From Marixanthomonas sp. SCSIO 43207 (lineage in GTDB: Bacteria > Bacteroidota > Bacteroidia > Flavobacteriales > Flavobacteriaceae), in contig NZ_CP063203.1 of NCBI RefSeq assembly GCF_019904255.1, positions 620,001 to 684,000 of the forward strand: a stretch of DNA of 64,000 bases. The letters are read 5' to 3'. The notes under the pieces are model-generated. The model was given only the letters and a program-made list of their open reading frames with translations, had not been told where the DNA came from and did not search any database. Below are positions 1-8,230 of this stretch, in pieces. Positions within the stretch are counted from its first letter, which is position 1; every line of letters starts with the position of its first letter. The position numbers were made by a program, and so were the translations under genes.

Positions 1-47
1 ATGTATGCATATGTTAAAGATAGGTTTTTTTTAAACTATACAATAAA

Positions 48-77
48 AAAAGGCTTGTTCTATAGAACAAGCCTTTT
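48..77 (-). terminator. Terminator of the ExbB/ExbD operon
   Basis: A perfect 30-base palindrome centred on CTATAG, with AAAAGGCTTGTTC and its complement as arms. It lies just past the stop of the last ExbD gene, and on the minus strand it ends in a U run. Because it is symmetric it could also stop plus-strand transcription. Confidence 0.85.
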
Positions 78-98
78 AAACATTTATTACAATGTATT

Positions 99-572
99 CT
101 ATTGATCAACAGGATTTCCCGGAGCTGTAATGTATATAATTTTCAACATATTTAAATCTCTCAGCTGTTGCTTAATATCGGTAACAAGCCCTGTATTGGT
201 TTCTTCATCAACTTTTAGAGCTACCATTACTTTATCTTGCAATTCGGGACGTAACTTTTCACGAGCTTCTGTCAATGCAAATTTTACATTAGATATATCG
301 GTAAACTTATCACCTATTTGAATTTTACCTTCTGTACCATATTTATCTTGATAACGCGAACTAGGCTTACCGGCATAAATATAAACAGAACGGTCTTTTT
401 TCAATTTTTCTAATTGATCTGCTTTAGGCAAAGTGTTTTGTACCAACAGATTGTTATCTCTTAATACGGTTACAACCATAAAGAAGAATAATAACATAAA
501 CACAATATCAGGTAAAGATGCTGTATTTACTGCTGGAATTTCTCCGCCTTTTTTCTTTCTAAATTTTGACAT
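99..572 (-). CDS. exbD: ExbD/TolR-family biopolymer transport protein (second copy)
   Basis: 157-residue ExbD/TolR protein. It has a short basic N-terminus, one membrane helix at about residues 21-40 starting with the LPDIVF motif, whose Asp is the conserved proton-path residue of the family, and a periplasmic domain of about 110 residues. With ExbB it would use the proton gradient to energise TonB-dependent outer-membrane transport. It is the last gene of a four-gene minus-strand operon, 10 bases after the other exbD, and is followed by a strong terminator. TolR of a Tol-Pal system cannot be excluded, but no tolB or pal lies nearby. Confidence 0.9.
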   Translation of the reverse strand: MSKFRKKKGGEIPAVNTASLPDIVFMLLFFFMVVTVLRDNNLLVQNTLPKADQLEKLKKDRSVYIYAGKPSSRYQDKYGTEGKIQIGDKFTDISNVKFALTEAREKLRPELQDKVMVALKVDEETNTGLVTDIKQQLRDLNMLKIIYITAPGNPVDQ

Positions 573-582
573 GTTTCTTAGT

Positions 583-1203
583 TTATTGTCCGTTCTTCTT
601 TGGTTCTGCCTCAGATAATTTTAAAGGAAATAAATCTTGAATTTTCTCTAGCTTTTCTTGAGCTGCATCTTCATTTCCGTTAAAGTTACCTTCATCTATA
701 GCTTGTTTTACTTCAGTAAACTTCCAACCGTATAAACGTTGTGACTCTCTGTTTCTAAGAAAGTTGTATGCAGCAACTAGTTCATTTTGAACAGTAATGT
801 ACATACTATAGGAAGTTAAACGGTCATTTTGTACTGAAATAACTGCTTTTTCAGGGTTGTCTGAAGATTGTGGATCTCTTGATCCTTTACAGTAGCTACA
901 ATACTCAGGGCTACCTTGAGGAGCTCCTCCATTATCAAGGAACTTTATTGCTGCTTCTCTTAAATCTTCAACTTTCATCAATTCGTCTTCAACCAATAAT
1001 TGATCGTCTTTATTTACGCTAACGATAAATAAATTCTTTTGCTTAATTATTGGTGGATCTTGAATTTCTTCATCGGGTGGCAATTGTCTCGCAATACCCT
1101 TATCCTTTTCTATGGTAGTAGTTACCAAGAAAAATATAAGGAGCAGGAATGCGATGTCTGCCATAGACCCTGCGTTAACCTCGGGTGTTGCTCTTCTTGC
1201 CAT
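583..1203 (-). CDS. exbD: ExbD/TolR-family protein with a periplasmic CxxC
   Basis: 206-residue ExbD/TolR protein, longer than the usual 130-160. A membrane helix at about residues 14-32 carries the conserved Asp16 in the MADIAFLLLIFF segment. The periplasmic part has an insertion of about 50 residues that includes a CSYC motif (Cys102 and Cys105). A CxxC pair is unusual in ExbD; it may form a disulphide or be a redox or metal site, which is inference. The gene lies between the 142-residue membrane protein (1-base gap) and the second exbD (10-base gap), so the channel may contain two different ExbD subunits. Confidence 0.88.
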   Translation of the reverse strand: MARRATPEVNAGSMADIAFLLLIFFLVTTTIEKDKGIARQLPPDEEIQDPPIIKQKNLFIVSVNKDDQLLVEDELMKVEDLREAAIKFLDNGGAPQGSPEYCSYCKGSRDPQSSDNPEKAVISVQNDRLTSYSMYITVQNELVAAYNFLRNRESQRLYGWKFTEVKQAIDEGNFNGNEDAAQEKLEKIQDLFPLKLSEAEPKKNGQ

Positions 1204-1204
1204 A

Positions 1205-1633
1205 TTATCTCGTTGTCATTTTTTTGATTCCGCTGAATACCATTGCAACAATTGCAATTACGGCTAGTATGTAAAATACATGTAAGCCTGTTCCTACCCA
1301 ACGTGAACCACTCTCTGAAAGCATTTTACCATCTTGCATTTGGGTTTCTACTCCATTTGAAAGTGCATAGCCAATAGCTATAATAACTAAAAATGCACCT
1401 ATAGATAAGAGGGTTCGTTTTATATTTCCGGCAAATATTCCTTTCAGTACAAAGACTAGAACAAATAAAAGCACTATAGCGAATGTAATGTATGCTACAT
1501 ACAGATATCCGTCAACACCTTCACCTGTTGCTTTTACAGCTTCGTCTCCATTTGATATAATTAATCCAAGGAAAACAATACCTGCCAAGCTAAGGATTAC
1601 TGCTACAATTTTTAAAATTTTATGTAAAGCCAT
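1205..1633 (-). CDS. Small four-helix membrane protein in the ExbB/ExbD operon
   Basis: 142 residues with four hydrophobic segments at about 7-25, 45-65, 75-92 and 115-135 and a basic C-terminus. I recognise no named family beyond a membrane protein seen with ExbB/ExbD in flavobacteria. It sits inside the operon, 19 bases after exbB and 1 base before exbD, so it is probably co-translated and may be an accessory subunit of the motor complex (inference). Confidence 0.75.
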   Translation of the reverse strand: MALHKILKIVAVILSLAGIVFLGLIISNGDEAVKATGEGVDGYLYVAYITFAIVLLFVLVFVLKGIFAGNIKRTLLSIGAFLVIIAIGYALSNGVETQMQDGKMLSESGSRWVGTGLHVFYILAVIAIVAMVFSGIKKMTTR

Positions 1634-1652
1634 TATTCGGTGTGTTTATTAA

Positions 1653-2462
1653 TTACTTTTTGTTTTTGTAATCTACCAACATATCGATTAATGTGATAGA
1701 TGCATCTTCCATACTATTTACAATACTATCAATCTTAGCAATGATATAGTTATAGAAAATCTGAAGTATAATCGCTACAATTAAACCGAATACAGTTGTT
1801 AAAAGTGCTACTTTAATACCTCCTGCAACAAGTGAAGGGTTCATATCACCAGCTGCTTGAATTTTATCAAATGCTTCAATCATACCAATTACAGTACCCA
1901 TGAAACCAAGCATTGGTGCTAGTGCAATAAATAAAGAAACCCAAGAAACGTTTTTCTCTAATTGCCCCATTTGTACACCACCATAAGCAACTACTGCTTT
2001 TTCAGCTGCTTCAATGCTTTCGTCTGCTCTATCAAGCCCTTGGTAGTAAATTGAAGCTACAGGTCCTTTTGTATTTCTACACACCTCTTTAGCTGCTTCT
2101 ATACCACCACTGTTAAGAGCATCTTCAACATTGGCTGCTAGTTTTTGTGTATTGGTAGTTGAAAGATTTAAGTAAATAATTCTTTCAATAGCAATTGCTA
2201 GACCAAGAATAAGACATAAAAGTACAATCCCCATAAATGCAGGACCACCTTCTATAAAACGTTGCTTTAATTCTTGATGCCACCCTTGTGACTCTTCTTC
2301 TTGTTCCGCTGCTACTTCTTCGTCTTGTACAAAGGTTACTGTTGCTGCGGTTACTAATGTTTGTGCATTGCTCGACATATTTTGAGCAGTTGCTGCGTTT
2401 ACGTTACATGTTCCCGCAAAGACCATTGCGGCAATTGCCATAATAGAAAATAATTTTTTCAT
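1653..2462 (-). CDS. exbB: MotA/TolQ/ExbB-family proton channel protein
   Basis: 269 residues. An N-terminal signal-like segment (about 1-23) is followed by an acidic, Glu-rich stretch and then three membrane helices at about 72-95, 172-195 and 218-245. The last two carry the small-residue and Thr pattern of the MotA/TolQ/ExbB fold (GFMGTVIGMIEAF and LLTTVFGLIVA). The protein would form the stator channel that drives TonB with the ExbD proteins downstream. The N-terminal extension resembles long-form ExbB proteins. It is first in its operon, with a promoter-like element at 2499-2506. Confidence 0.92.
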   Translation of the reverse strand: MKKLFSIMAIAAMVFAGTCNVNAATAQNMSSNAQTLVTAATVTFVQDEEVAAEQEEESQGWHQELKQRFIEGGPAFMGIVLLCLILGLAIAIERIIYLNLSTTNTQKLAANVEDALNSGGIEAAKEVCRNTKGPVASIYYQGLDRADESIEAAEKAVVAYGGVQMGQLEKNVSWVSLFIALAPMLGFMGTVIGMIEAFDKIQAAGDMNPSLVAGGIKVALLTTVFGLIVAIILQIFYNYIIAKIDSIVNSMEDASITLIDMLVDYKNKK

Positions 2463-2498
2463 TGCTATCGACTTAAAGTTTGTTTTTAGTTAAAGGTT

Positions 2499-2506
2499 TA
2501 AAGATA
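2499..2506 (-). promoter_or_regulatory. -7 promoter element for the ExbB operon
   Basis: TATCTTTA on the minus strand is one base off the Bacteroidota -7 consensus TAnnTTTG. It lies 36 bases before the exbB start codon. No clear -33 TTTG was found. Confidence 0.45.
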
Positions 2507-2720
2507 TAAAAATAATTAGTTAATCTACAATAATAAATTTGTCTATTACCAATAAATAACTGTATTTCAGAGCTATTGGTATAATTTCTATTTAATTTTC
2601 TTTTTGCTGTTCCTCAATTAAAGGATAATTTTCTTTTCAGAAACTTTAAAAGACCACTTTAAATTGTGAAAAAAGCAGCTTTTCAACTTAAGAAAAAACG
2701 AAAATAATAAGAACTTATAG

Positions 2721-2745
2721 AAAACCAACTCTTTTGATTGGTTTT
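2721..2745 (-). terminator. Terminator after tRNA-Ser
   Basis: Arms AAAACCAA and TTGGTTTT enclose a 9-base loop, about 30 bases past the tRNA 3' end on the minus strand, with a U run. Confidence 0.65.
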
Positions 2746-2772
2746 AACGGTATTTTGTTAATTTATTCTTAG

Positions 2773-2860
2773 CAGAGAGGAAGGGATTCGAACCCTCGAT
2801 ACGCTTTTGGCGTATACACACTTTCCAGGCGTGCGCCTTCGACCGCTCGGCCACCTCTCT
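2773..2860 (-). tRNA. tRNA-Ser (anticodon GGA)
   Basis: The minus strand folds as an 88-base class II tRNA. The acceptor stem is AGAGAGG/CCTCTCT with discriminator G, the anticodon stem-loop is CACGC-CTGGAAA-GTGTG with anticodon GGA, there is a long paired variable arm (TACGC/GCGTA), and the T arm carries TTCGAAT. The 3' CCA is not encoded (the genomic sequence is GCT), so CCA must be added after transcription. It decodes UCC and UCU. Confidence 0.96.
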
Positions 2861-2930
2861 AGATTATCCTCTAAAAGGGCTGCCAAATAACAAAAAAAAA
2901 ATTGGTTGCTAAAACTTTTTAAATAGAATT

Positions 2931-3959
2931 TTAAACCATTTCGCCTCTTAATGAGGTTTCAAAAATTGTTTTAAAACTATTTAATGATATTTTTTGACCT
3001 AATAGATACATTAATTTGGCCAGGGCTGCTTCTGTAGTGATATCTTTTCCTGAAATCACTCCTAGTTTTTTTAACGCTGTACTGGTTTCATACAAGCCCA
3101 TTATTACACTTCCTCCAGAGCATTGTGTTACGTTTATAACTGGAATTCCTTTATCTATTAATTTTTTTAATGCTTTTAAAAACCATTCTTCATTGGTAGT
3201 ATTTCCACTTCCGTAGGTTTCAAGAACCAAGCCTTTCATTTCGGGGTAAGCAAAGATGTGCTCAACTGTTGATATGTCAATGCCAGGAAACATTTTTAAA
3301 AGTACAATATTAGACTCCATACGTTTATGCACTTTTAGTTTCTTTCTTCTATTGGGCTTGTACAACGCATCATTATTAATGAAAAGATTTACACCACTTT
3401 CTATTAAGGGAGGATAATTTAAAGAAGCAAAGGCTTCAAAATGTTCGGCATTAATCTTTGTTGTTCTATTTGCCCGATAAAGTTTATATTCAAAGTACAA
3501 ACAAACTTCGGCAATTTTGGCCCTGCCTTTTTCACGAAGACCTGCAATCTGTATAGAGGTAATCAAATTTTCTTTGGCATCGGTACGTAAATCACCAATT
3601 GGTAATTGTGATCCTGTAAACACCACTGGCTTTGCTAAGTTTTCAAGCATAAAGCTTAAGGCTGAGGCTGTGTAAGACATTGTATCACTACCGTGTAAAA
3701 CCACAAAACCATCAAACTCATTATAGTTTTCTTCAATAATTCCTGCTAGCATTACCCAATACTTTGCACTCATATTTGAACTATCAATAGGCTCTTCAAA
3801 ACTGTGTGTACTTATAGTGGAGTCAAGCAGTTTTAGCTCGGGAATGTGTTTCAGTAAATCATCAAAATTGAAATTACGCAAAGCTCCTGTTTCAAAATCT
3901 TTGATCATACCTATAGTTCCTCCGGTATATATAATGAGTATTTTGGGTTGTTCAGCCAT
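2931..3959 (-). CDS. ansA: Type I (cytoplasmic) L-asparaginase
   Basis: 342 residues, close to the roughly 338 of E. coli AnsA. It hydrolyses L-asparagine to aspartate and ammonia. The N-terminal TGGTIGM motif contains the nucleophilic Thr15, and a second active-site motif HGSDTM lies near residue 91. No signal peptide is visible, which fits the cytoplasmic type I enzyme rather than the periplasmic type II. It follows tatD by 9 bases in the same direction, so the two are probably co-transcribed. Confidence 0.93.
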   Translation of the reverse strand: MAEQPKILIIYTGGTIGMIKDFETGALRNFNFDDLLKHIPELKLLDSTISTHSFEEPIDSSNMSAKYWVMLAGIIEENYNEFDGFVVLHGSDTMSYTASALSFMLENLAKPVVFTGSQLPIGDLRTDAKENLITSIQIAGLREKGRAKIAEVCLYFEYKLYRANRTTKINAEHFEAFASLNYPPLIESGVNLFINNDALYKPNRRKKLKVHKRMESNIVLLKMFPGIDISTVEHIFAYPEMKGLVLETYGSGNTTNEEWFLKALKKLIDKGIPVINVTQCSGGSVIMGLYETSTALKKLGVISGKDITTEAALAKLMYLLGQKISLNSFKTIFETSLRGEMV

Positions 3960-3968
3960 AGTAAAAAA

Positions 3969-4733
3969 TTAAATACTGAATACTTCTTTTGAATTCATGG
4001 TGGTGATTTGAGCTACTTCTTCTTCTGAAATAGCATAAATTTCGGCCACTTTTTTACAAATTAATTGCAAATAACTGCTTTCATTTCGTTTACCACGATA
4101 AGGTACTGGAGACAAATAGGGTGCATCTGTTTCTAAAACAATATGCTCAATAGGTATTTCATTTAAAAATTGATCTATTTTTCCATTTTTAAAAGTAACT
4201 ACACCTCCAATGCCTAGTTTCATATTATAAGAAATTGCTTTTTCAGCTTGTTCTTTTGTACCGGTAAAGCAATGAAAAATTCCGAAGAGATCATCATCCT
4301 TTTCGCTTTCTAACACATCAAAAACTTCATCAAAGGCTTTACGACAGTGAATAACAATGGGAAGTTTATATTTTTTTGCTAGTTGAATTTGCCTTTTAAA
4401 AGCATCTTGCTGTATATGTAAGGTAGAAGTATCCCAATGCAAATCTATCCCTATCTCACCTACGGCATAAAATTGTCGTTTTGAAAATTGCTCTTCAACG
4501 TGTTTTAATTCTGTTTCATAATTTTCTTTAACCGATGTAGGATGTAATCCCATCATTAAAAAAACAGCATCGGGATAGTCTTGTTCTAGTTTGTACATCG
4601 CTTCAGTGTGTTCTGAATCAATTGCGGGAATAAAAAAACGTGATATTCCTAAATCAATAGCACGTTGAATCATTTCTGCTTGATCCTCTTCAAAAGCTTC
4701 ACTATATAAATGTGTGTGTGTATCTGTAAGCAT
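3969..4733 (-). CDS. tatD: TatD-family metal-dependent deoxyribonuclease
   Basis: 254 residues, the usual TatD length. Metal-binding motifs are THTH at the N-terminus (His6, His8), GEIGID near residue 95, VIHCR, HCFTG and ETDAPYLSP. The family comprises Mg-dependent 3'-5' DNA exonucleases or hydrolases with a TIM-barrel fold. A -7 element lies only 5 bases before the start codon, so the transcript would be almost leaderless. The gene is divergent from the retropepsin-like gene. Confidence 0.93.
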   Translation of the reverse strand: MLTDTHTHLYSEAFEEDQAEMIQRAIDLGISRFFIPAIDSEHTEAMYKLEQDYPDAVFLMMGLHPTSVKENYETELKHVEEQFSKRQFYAVGEIGIDLHWDTSTLHIQQDAFKRQIQLAKKYKLPIVIHCRKAFDEVFDVLESEKDDDLFGIFHCFTGTKEQAEKAISYNMKLGIGGVVTFKNGKIDQFLNEIPIEHIVLETDAPYLSPVPYRGKRNESSYLQLICKKVAEIYAISEEEVAQITTMNSKEVFSI

Positions 4734-4734
4734 A

Positions 4735-4773
4735 TTTGCAAAGCTACTTATTTTTGTTAGCTATCTTTACAAA
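4735..4773. promoter_or_regulatory. Overlapping divergent promoters for tatD and the aspartic protease
   Basis: On the minus strand TTTG (4773-4770) is followed 23 bases later by TAGCTTTG (4746-4739), a full match to TAnnTTTG, reading into tatD. On the plus strand TTTG (4735-4738) is followed 23 bases later by TATCTTTA (4762-4769), reading into the protease gene. The two elements interleave within 39 bases. The 23-base spacing is a little longer than the usual 19-21. Confidence 0.55.
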
Positions 4774-4782
4774 AAACAAAAA

Positions 4783-5217
4783 ATGCATTTACGCACCTTT
4801 CTTGAAGAGAAAAACTTTCATAGAGTTCCATTAAAAAAACTAGCTACCGGTCACTACAAACTATCATTAAAGCTCAATGGTGTTTTGGGTAACTTCATCT
4901 TAGACACCGGAGCTTCTACTAGCTGTGTAGGGTTTACCGGGATTGATCATTTTTTAATGACAAGCGAAGAAAGCCAAATAAAAGCTGCAGGAGCAGGCGC
5001 CATTAATATGGAAACCAAAATCTCTCGTAACAATACAATAAATATTGGCAAATGGAATACAAAAAAAATGGATTTTGTAGTTTTTGACCTTTCGCATGTA
5101 AATCAAGCACTAGAACAAGCTGAAGAGGAATCTGTTCATGGAATTATTGGTGCAGATTTTTTAAAAAAATTTAGAGCTGTAATTGATTATGGACGCAATT
5201 GTCTTTATCTAAAATAA
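4783..5217 (+). CDS. Retropepsin-like (clan AA) aspartic protease
   Basis: 144 residues from ATG 4783. An upstream in-frame ATG at 4714 is rejected because it lies inside tatD and upstream of the promoter. The catalytic motif FILDTGAST has Asp41, and a flap and hydrophobic-Gly element IIGADFL is near residue 124, as in single-domain retropepsins that act as homodimers. No signal peptide is visible. The substrate is unknown, and it could be a general proteolytic or maturation enzyme. Confidence 0.8.
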   Translation: MHLRTFLEEKNFHRVPLKKLATGHYKLSLKLNGVLGNFILDTGASTSCVGFTGIDHFLMTSEESQIKAAGAGAINMETKISRNNTINIGKWNTKKMDFVVFDLSHVNQALEQAEEESVHGIIGADFLKKFRAVIDYGRNCLYLK

Positions 5218-5286
5218 AACAATGAAAAATATGTGCTGAAATTAATTTTTAGTACATTTAAAGTCTCCCCCAATACCTTATTAAAG

Positions 5287-7308
5287 ATGCATAAAAAGCT
5301 TTCGTTGATATTTGGCTTTATCGTGCTATACTCATATATAAGTGTAGCTCAGGATGTTTCTTACTATAAAAACATTGCAGATTCTACGACCAATATTTCT
5401 TTAAAGTTAAAAGCCATAGACTCTATTTTATCAAAAACCTATAGAGTTGATAACGAAACTTTTATTAAATACAGCAGCCAGTATATAGAAGAAGCCAAAA
5501 AAATGGACAGTATTGAAATGGCAGCCAGAAAAGCAATGAACTTGCAAACAATACTTTCAGATTTTAATAACGAACCTCGTAAAGCAATCCGAATAATAGA
5601 TGGCGTTCTAGCTCATAAATATAAAATTAAAGACAGTTTTTTACTCGGCGGGTTATACCTTAAAAGAGGCCGTGCCAATTTAAAATTAAATGTAAAAGAC
5701 GCTATCAAAGATTATGAGGCTGCGATTGAAAACTTCTCTACACAAGACTCCATATACATAGCAGATGCATATTTATTTAGCGGTCAAGCGTATTCAAATA
5801 TCGGAAAATTTGTTGCCGCTGGAGAATATTATGAAAAAGCATACAAAGTTTATGAAAACCGTAAAGAATATGAATATATGCTTCACGCTAGACAAGGGAT
5901 AATAACCATGTTTAGTATGAATGGTTTTTATGACAAAGCCGAAACAGAGCGAAAAAAATTAATTGAAACTTTAAAAAAACTTGAAAACAAAAAGTACATA
6001 ATTACAGAATACTACAATCAATCAATTGATTACAATAAAATAGGGAACAAACAACAAGAGATTAAATACCTTTTAAAAGCAGATTCATTACTTAAGGTCA
6101 CAGACACAAATCAAGAAGATTACAAAAACACAATTAACATTCACGCCAAGCTAGCAGAGTTTTACATAAGTAATAACGAGTTAATAAAAGCAAAAGAACA
6201 TATAGACATACTCGACCAATGGATTGATAAAGCCAAAGAAGACCGTACAGTTAACGTTAGCTACAATGGTGCAAAAGCTAGATATTACAATGCTTTAAAA
6301 CTTTACAACCAAGCTTTAAAACATGCCGAGGAACAATTAAGATATTCTCAAGCAATAGGCCACGAAGATGATATTATGCAATCGCATTTATTGCTCTCAA
6401 ACATTTATGCAGAAACCGGCGCCTATAAAAAAAGTCTAGAAAATAAAAATGCATACGTGACCTTGAAAGATTCTTTATACAACAAGGGGACCGCACAATT
6501 TTTGGCTTATTATCAAACTCTATACGAAACTGAAAAAAAGGAAAAAAAGCTTGTTGAAAAAAATACTAACATACAACTGCTAGAAAAAGACAATGAAAAT
6601 TTTAAAAAAATTGTTTTCTTTTCAAGTCTTGCTTTGGTTCTTACTTTTGGACTTATATTATTATATAGAAATCAACGCTACCTTAAAAACAATAAAGAGT
6701 TACAAGAAAAATTCAGTCAAAAACTATTAGTATCACAAGAAATTGAAAGAAGACGTATTTCAAAAGATCTTCACGATGGTCTCGGTCAACGATTACTACT
6801 TATAAAAAACAAAATACTCTCAAATGGTGATGATGACACCAAAAAAATGGTTGATGACGCCATTGATGAAGTAAGAACCATTTCTAGAGACTTACACCCT
6901 TTTCAGCTTCAGGAAATGGGCATTACAAAAGCAATTGAGTATACTCTTACCCAAATTGATGAAAACACAACGCTGTTTATTTCTTCAGAAATAGATAATA
7001 TTGACAACCTATTTACCAAAGAACAAGAAGTTAATATTTATCGTATTATTCAAGAAACGCTCAATAATATTTTAAAACATGCTAAAGCTGAAGCTAGTAA
7101 AGTAACCGTTAAAAAATTAACCGGTAATATTGTAATATCAATTAAAGATAATGGTGTTGGGTTTGATTTTAGCGAGAAATATCAAAACGTAAAATCACTA
7201 GGTTTAAAAACGTTACTTGAGCGCACACGATTTTTAAATGGACAAATGAAGGTAAAATCTATTAAAAATAACGGAACAATTGTTATCTTTCAATTTCCTA
7301 TTTCATGA
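5287..7308 (+). CDS. TPR-containing sensor histidine kinase (HisKA_3 type)
   Basis: 673 residues from ATG 5287, which begins a good signal peptide (about 1-22); the ATG at 5233 would add 18 residues in front of it. The periplasmic region of about 430 residues is built of TPR-like helical repeats. A membrane helix follows at about 457-475, then a short coiled coil, the phospho-acceptor segment ISKDLHDGLGQR, and a HATPase_c domain with an N box (QETLNNILKHA) and a G box (DNGVGFDF). It overlaps the regulator gene by 4 bases (ATGA), so the two form a translationally coupled two-component system. The signal sensed is unknown. A paralogue lies at 57017-59029. Confidence 0.9.
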   Translation: MHKKLSLIFGFIVLYSYISVAQDVSYYKNIADSTTNISLKLKAIDSILSKTYRVDNETFIKYSSQYIEEAKKMDSIEMAARKAMNLQTILSDFNNEPRKAIRIIDGVLAHKYKIKDSFLLGGLYLKRGRANLKLNVKDAIKDYEAAIENFSTQDSIYIADAYLFSGQAYSNIGKFVAAGEYYEKAYKVYENRKEYEYMLHARQGIITMFSMNGFYDKAETERKKLIETLKKLENKKYIITEYYNQSIDYNKIGNKQQEIKYLLKADSLLKVTDTNQEDYKNTINIHAKLAEFYISNNELIKAKEHIDILDQWIDKAKEDRTVNVSYNGAKARYYNALKLYNQALKHAEEQLRYSQAIGHEDDIMQSHLLLSNIYAETGAYKKSLENKNAYVTLKDSLYNKGTAQFLAYYQTLYETEKKEKKLVEKNTNIQLLEKDNENFKKIVFFSSLALVLTFGLILLYRNQRYLKNNKELQEKFSQKLLVSQEIERRRISKDLHDGLGQRLLLIKNKILSNGDDDTKKMVDDAIDEVRTISRDLHPFQLQEMGITKAIEYTLTQIDENTTLFISSEIDNIDNLFTKEQEVNIYRIIQETLNNILKHAKAEASKVTVKKLTGNIVISIKDNGVGFDFSEKYQNVKSLGLKTLLERTRFLNGQMKVKSIKNNGTIVIFQFPIS

Positions 7309-7937
7309 CAGAAAGAACCATCATAACAGCAGATGACCATCCACTTTTATTAAAAGGTCTTAATGATTTTTTATTAGAAAAAGGATATAATATTATTGGA
7401 AGCGCTCACGACGGAAGAGACGCTTATAATTTAATTGCTAAAGAAAAACCTAGTATAGCTATACTAGACATTCAAATGCCACATATGTCTGGTATTGAAA
7501 TAGCAAAAAAATGTAAAGAAAATAATATTGCAACAAAGATTGTTCTTATTACACTTCACAAAGAAAAAGAACTTTACATTAAAGCTCAAGAGTTGAATAT
7601 TTTTGGGTACGTTTTAAAAGAATTTGCCCTTGAAGAAATTGAAAATTGCATTAATACTGTTACTCTAGGCGATAAGTATTTCAGTCCTAAAATTAAAGAA
7701 TTACTTGACGGCATTCTTTTTTCAGACAGCTCGTTAAATGCTTTGACTCCTTCAGAAAAGAAGATTTTAAAACTTATAGCTAATGACAAAACTAATAAAG
7801 AAATAGCCTCTCTTCTTTTTATATCTCACCGTACTGTTGAAAAACACCGAAGCAATATTATATCAAAATTAAATCTTGAACCCAAGACAAATAGTTTGCT
7901 TATTTGGGCTAAAGAAAATTATGATAAAATGATGTAA
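7305..7937 (+). CDS. NarL/FixJ-family response regulator
   Basis: 210 residues. The receiver domain (about 1-120) has an acidic pocket ADDHP and phospho-acceptor Asp55 in the AILDIQMP motif, followed by a Thr and a Lys in the usual order. The C-terminal LuxR-type helix-turn-helix (about 145-205) has the NKEIASLLFISHRTVEKHRSN pattern. It is coupled to the kinase gene by an ATGA overlap. Target genes are unknown; the only gene directly downstream is a 43-residue membrane peptide. Confidence 0.92.
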   Translation: MTERTIITADDHPLLLKGLNDFLLEKGYNIIGSAHDGRDAYNLIAKEKPSIAILDIQMPHMSGIEIAKKCKENNIATKIVLITLHKEKELYIKAQELNIFGYVLKEFALEEIENCINTVTLGDKYFSPKIKELLDGILFSDSSLNALTPSEKKILKLIANDKTNKEIASLLFISHRTVEKHRSNIISKLNLEPKTNSLLIWAKENYDKMM

Positions 7938-8007
7938 ATACAAAAAACTGAATAATTACGTGTTTCCACGTATTTTAAAATTGTGTTAAATTTCTGACAT
8001 TTACCTA

Positions 8008-8139
8008 ATGAATGTTAACATGGTTTTTAAAAATGACAACACGAAGAATGAACGAACAAAAAAGAGGATTTTTATCTTTTTAGTTGTTGTGGTTGTTGCA
8101 ATTGTGTTACTCAATATTGTTAATTATTTTGTTTCTTAA
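8008..8139 (+). CDS. 43-residue single-pass membrane peptide
   Basis: A short open frame starts at ATG 8008 and ends at TAA 8139. The N-terminus is polar and basic (about residues 8-20, ending RTKKR), then comes one uninterrupted hydrophobic helix at about 21-41 (rich in Val, Ile, Leu), then a stop. This is the layout of a genuine small membrane protein with the N-terminus inside. An alternative start is at codon 5. It lies 70 bases after the response-regulator gene and 29 bases before a strong terminator, so it would be the last gene of that operon or a separate short transcript. I recognise no family. Confidence 0.5.
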   Translation: MNVNMVFKNDNTKNERTKKRIFIFLVVVVVAIVLLNIVNYFVS

Positions 8140-8168
8140 TTTTTATGTTAATTTCAACTAACTAATTA

Positions 8169-8202
8169 AAAAACACCCGCTGAGCTTTCAACGGGTGTTT
8201 TT
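8169..8202. terminator. Bidirectional terminator between the regulator operon and odhB
   Basis: AAAAACACCCG (8169-8179) pairs with CGGGTGTTTTT (8192-8202) around a 12-base loop, with A and T runs at both ends. It serves the plus-strand kinase/regulator/peptide unit and the converging minus-strand odhB. Confidence 0.9.
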
Positions 8203-8230
8203 ATTTTTTTTAAAAAATGTAGTTGAACAA

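Larger units (their letters stand above)
2463..2772. other. Non-coding gap between exbB and tRNA-Ser
   Basis: 310 AT-rich bases. The right part holds the exbB promoter element (2499-2506) and the left flank of the tRNA holds its terminator (2721-2745). I see no convincing reading frame or repeat in the remainder (about 2510-2720). Confidence 0.6.

Noticed and set aside
4714-4782. Longer N-terminus for the retropepsin-like protein
   Set aside because: It lies inside tatD and upstream of its own promoter element; the ATG at 4783 fits better.
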